DNA of 64,000 bases, taken from NCBI GenBank assembly GCA_021776785.1, contig JAJFFF010000051.1, positions 62,001 through 126,000 of the forward strand, in the 5' to 3' direction. The DNA is from Planctomycetota bacterium. GTDB lineage: Bacteria > Planctomycetota > PLA2. Under the pieces are notes generated by a model that was not told the origin of the DNA, did not search any database, and worked only from the letters and a program-made list of their open reading frames with translations. Shown in pieces: positions 63,051-64,000 of the stretch; positions within the stretch are counted from its first letter, which is position 1, and each line of letters starts with the position of its first letter. A program made the translations under genes and the position numbers.

Positions 63051-63356
63051 GGCGTGCGTGGAGATGCTTTTGCGAACCTCTTGGGGGCCCGCCCTCCCCG
63101 CCGGCGGAGTTGGCGCGAGTCGTCACTCGGTTTCCTTGTTCTGGCTGCTTTTGCATGTCCTTGGGCGTTTGGCTTTGGTCTTGGGCGTTGTCTGGCTCGC
63201 TCGGATGGTTCCTTGTTGAGACGCAATGGGAACTAAAACCGGATTCGAGTGGCGCTTGAATGGTGGCTTTCTGTGTTTGCGCGGGCTACCATCAAACGCG
63301 GAGAACGGGGCGCCAGACCACTCATGCAGGTGGCCTGGGCGCACGGGGAGTGAGAC
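63051..63356. other. Non-coding stretch between the repeat block and the aspartate kinase gene
   Basis: About 300 bases with no convincing gene. It is Gly/Trp/Cys-coding in all frames and shows no terminator with a T-run. The end, GCACGGGGAGTGAGAC, is the ribosome site of the next gene. Confidence 0.4.
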
Positions 63357-64000
63357 TTGTCGCTATCAGTATTGAAGTTTGGTGGATCCGTTTTGCGGTC
63401 CGATGGTTGCCTCCCGGTAGCCGTGCAGGAGATCTATGCGGAGCTGCGCACCGGGGCTCGCGTCGTCGCTGTCGTTTCGGCGTTTCGCGGATCGACCGAC
63501 GAGCTCTTAGATCGGGTGAAACCGTGGCGCCCGGACGGCGACGGCGCGACCGTCGCCATGCTGTTGGCCACGGCCGAGCAGCGTGCGGCCATCCTGCTCG
63601 GCCTTGCACTGGAACGATCCGGTATCCAGACCAAGGTCTTGGATCCAAAACACCTCGCTGTGCGCACGACCGGCGCGACCATGGACGCCACGCCGATCTC
63701 GGTCGATGTTGCTAACCTCCGAAAGCAACTTGACAAACACGAGGTCGTGGTGGTTCCGGGTTTTGTCGGCGTGGGGGTCGATGGAGACGTCACACTCCTC
63801 GGACGCGGCGGCTCCGACATGACGGCCATCTTTTTGGCCGCGCAGATGGGTGCCGACTACTGCGGCCTCATCAAGGACGTGCCCGCGCTCTTTGAATCCA
63901 ATCCGCTGACCGTCGCCCGGCCGCGCTGGTATCGGACTCTGACCTGGCAAGACGCTCTCGCCGTGGATGCCGAAGCGTTGCAGGTCAAGGCCACGCAGTT
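63357..64000 (+). CDS. Aspartate kinase, truncated by window end
   Basis: About 214 residues are visible. The start is a TTG at 63357, seven bases after GGGGAG; the product begins (M)SLSVLKFGGSVL, the canonical aspartokinase KFGGSS-type nucleotide motif. Later markers are VVAVVSAFRGSTDELL, VPGFVGVGVDGDVTLLGRGG followed by SDMTA, and YCGLIKDVPALFESNP, which match the amino acid kinase fold of LysC/ThrA. It catalyses the first step to lysine, threonine and methionine. Whether a homoserine dehydrogenase domain follows, as in ThrA-type fusions, lies outside the window. Confidence 0.9.
   Translation, partial: MSLSVLKFGGSVLRSDGCLPVAVQEIYAELRTGARVVAVVSAFRGSTDELLDRVKPWRPDGDGATVAMLLATAEQRAAILLGLALERSGIQTKVLDPKHLAVRTTGATMDATPISVDVANLRKQLDKHEVVVVPGFVGVGVDGDVTLLGRGGSDMTAIFLAAQMGADYCGLIKDVPALFESNPLTVARPRWYRTLTWQDALAVDAEALQVKATQ

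Noticed and set aside
62624..63226. Minus ORF of 200 codons across the repeat block, Lys/Arg/Pro-rich
   Set aside because: Follows the 104-bp repeat, which is not a multiple of three; basic and repetitive without a start site. It could be taken for a second histone-like protein, but the composition comes from the repeat.

Overview
The window is a GC-rich bacterial chromosome segment, densely coded on both strands, with no phage, CRISPR array or intact insertion sequence. Several traits suggest Planctomycetota or a close relative, though Myxococcota cannot be excluded from this sequence alone. These traits are an ECF sigma factor fused to a membrane and HEAT-like tail, many secreted or lipoprotein peptidases, an EF-hand-rich secreted protein, large Ser/Thr kinases with extracytoplasmic modules, and a Lys/Ala-rich histone H1-like protein.

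Layout. 1-13.6 kb: mixed genes, including a beta-propeller-like lipoprotein cut by the window start, an alpha/beta hydrolase, a type IV pilin-like pseudopilin, a haem-binding-domain lipoprotein, two small-domain proteins (DUF72, DinB), an ECF sigma fusion and a Hint-domain lipoprotein. Between 6.5 and 14 kb lie two non-coding inverted-repeat structures: a GGAACCAGGTCAAT tetrad and a 251-bp MITE-like element. 14-30 kb: soluble and secreted proteins (TPR, kinase-like, EF-hand, trypsin/TPR protease, S10 and M42 peptidases, MscL, radical SAM, H1-like). 30-46.5 kb: a Tad/Flp pilus locus, all on the plus strand, with two TadA ATPases (one carrying an FHA domain), two very small Flp-like pilins, prepilin peptidase, TadE/TadG-like proteins, CpaB, TadB and TadC. 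It continues into an FHA membrane protein, a Ser/Thr kinase with Ig-like repeats and a formylglycine-enzyme-like domain, and a SprT-like metalloprotein. 46.6-58 kb: ornithine aminotransferase, a broken GspG-like ORF, two large tricorn/S41 proteases in tandem and a prolyl oligopeptidase lipoprotein. 58-64 kb: a membrane Ser/Thr kinase, an ABC exporter pair, tRNA-Ser(GGA), a tandem-repeat block and the start of an aspartate kinase.

Most notable: a thioredoxin-like gene at 23387-23965 (minus) is readable only if an in-frame TGA is selenocysteine. The TGA supplies the first position of a U-x-x-C redox motif and is followed at the expected distance by a bacterial SECIS-like hairpin. A second interrupted ORF (47781-48212, minus) also has an in-frame TGA followed by a hairpin, but without a redox motif; it is more likely a pseudogene. 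About a third of the genes have a TANNNT box 6-9 nt before the start codon and no Shine-Dalgarno sequence, which suggests widespread leaderless transcription. The Tad locus appears wired to phospho-signalling, with two FHA proteins and a kinase at its end.
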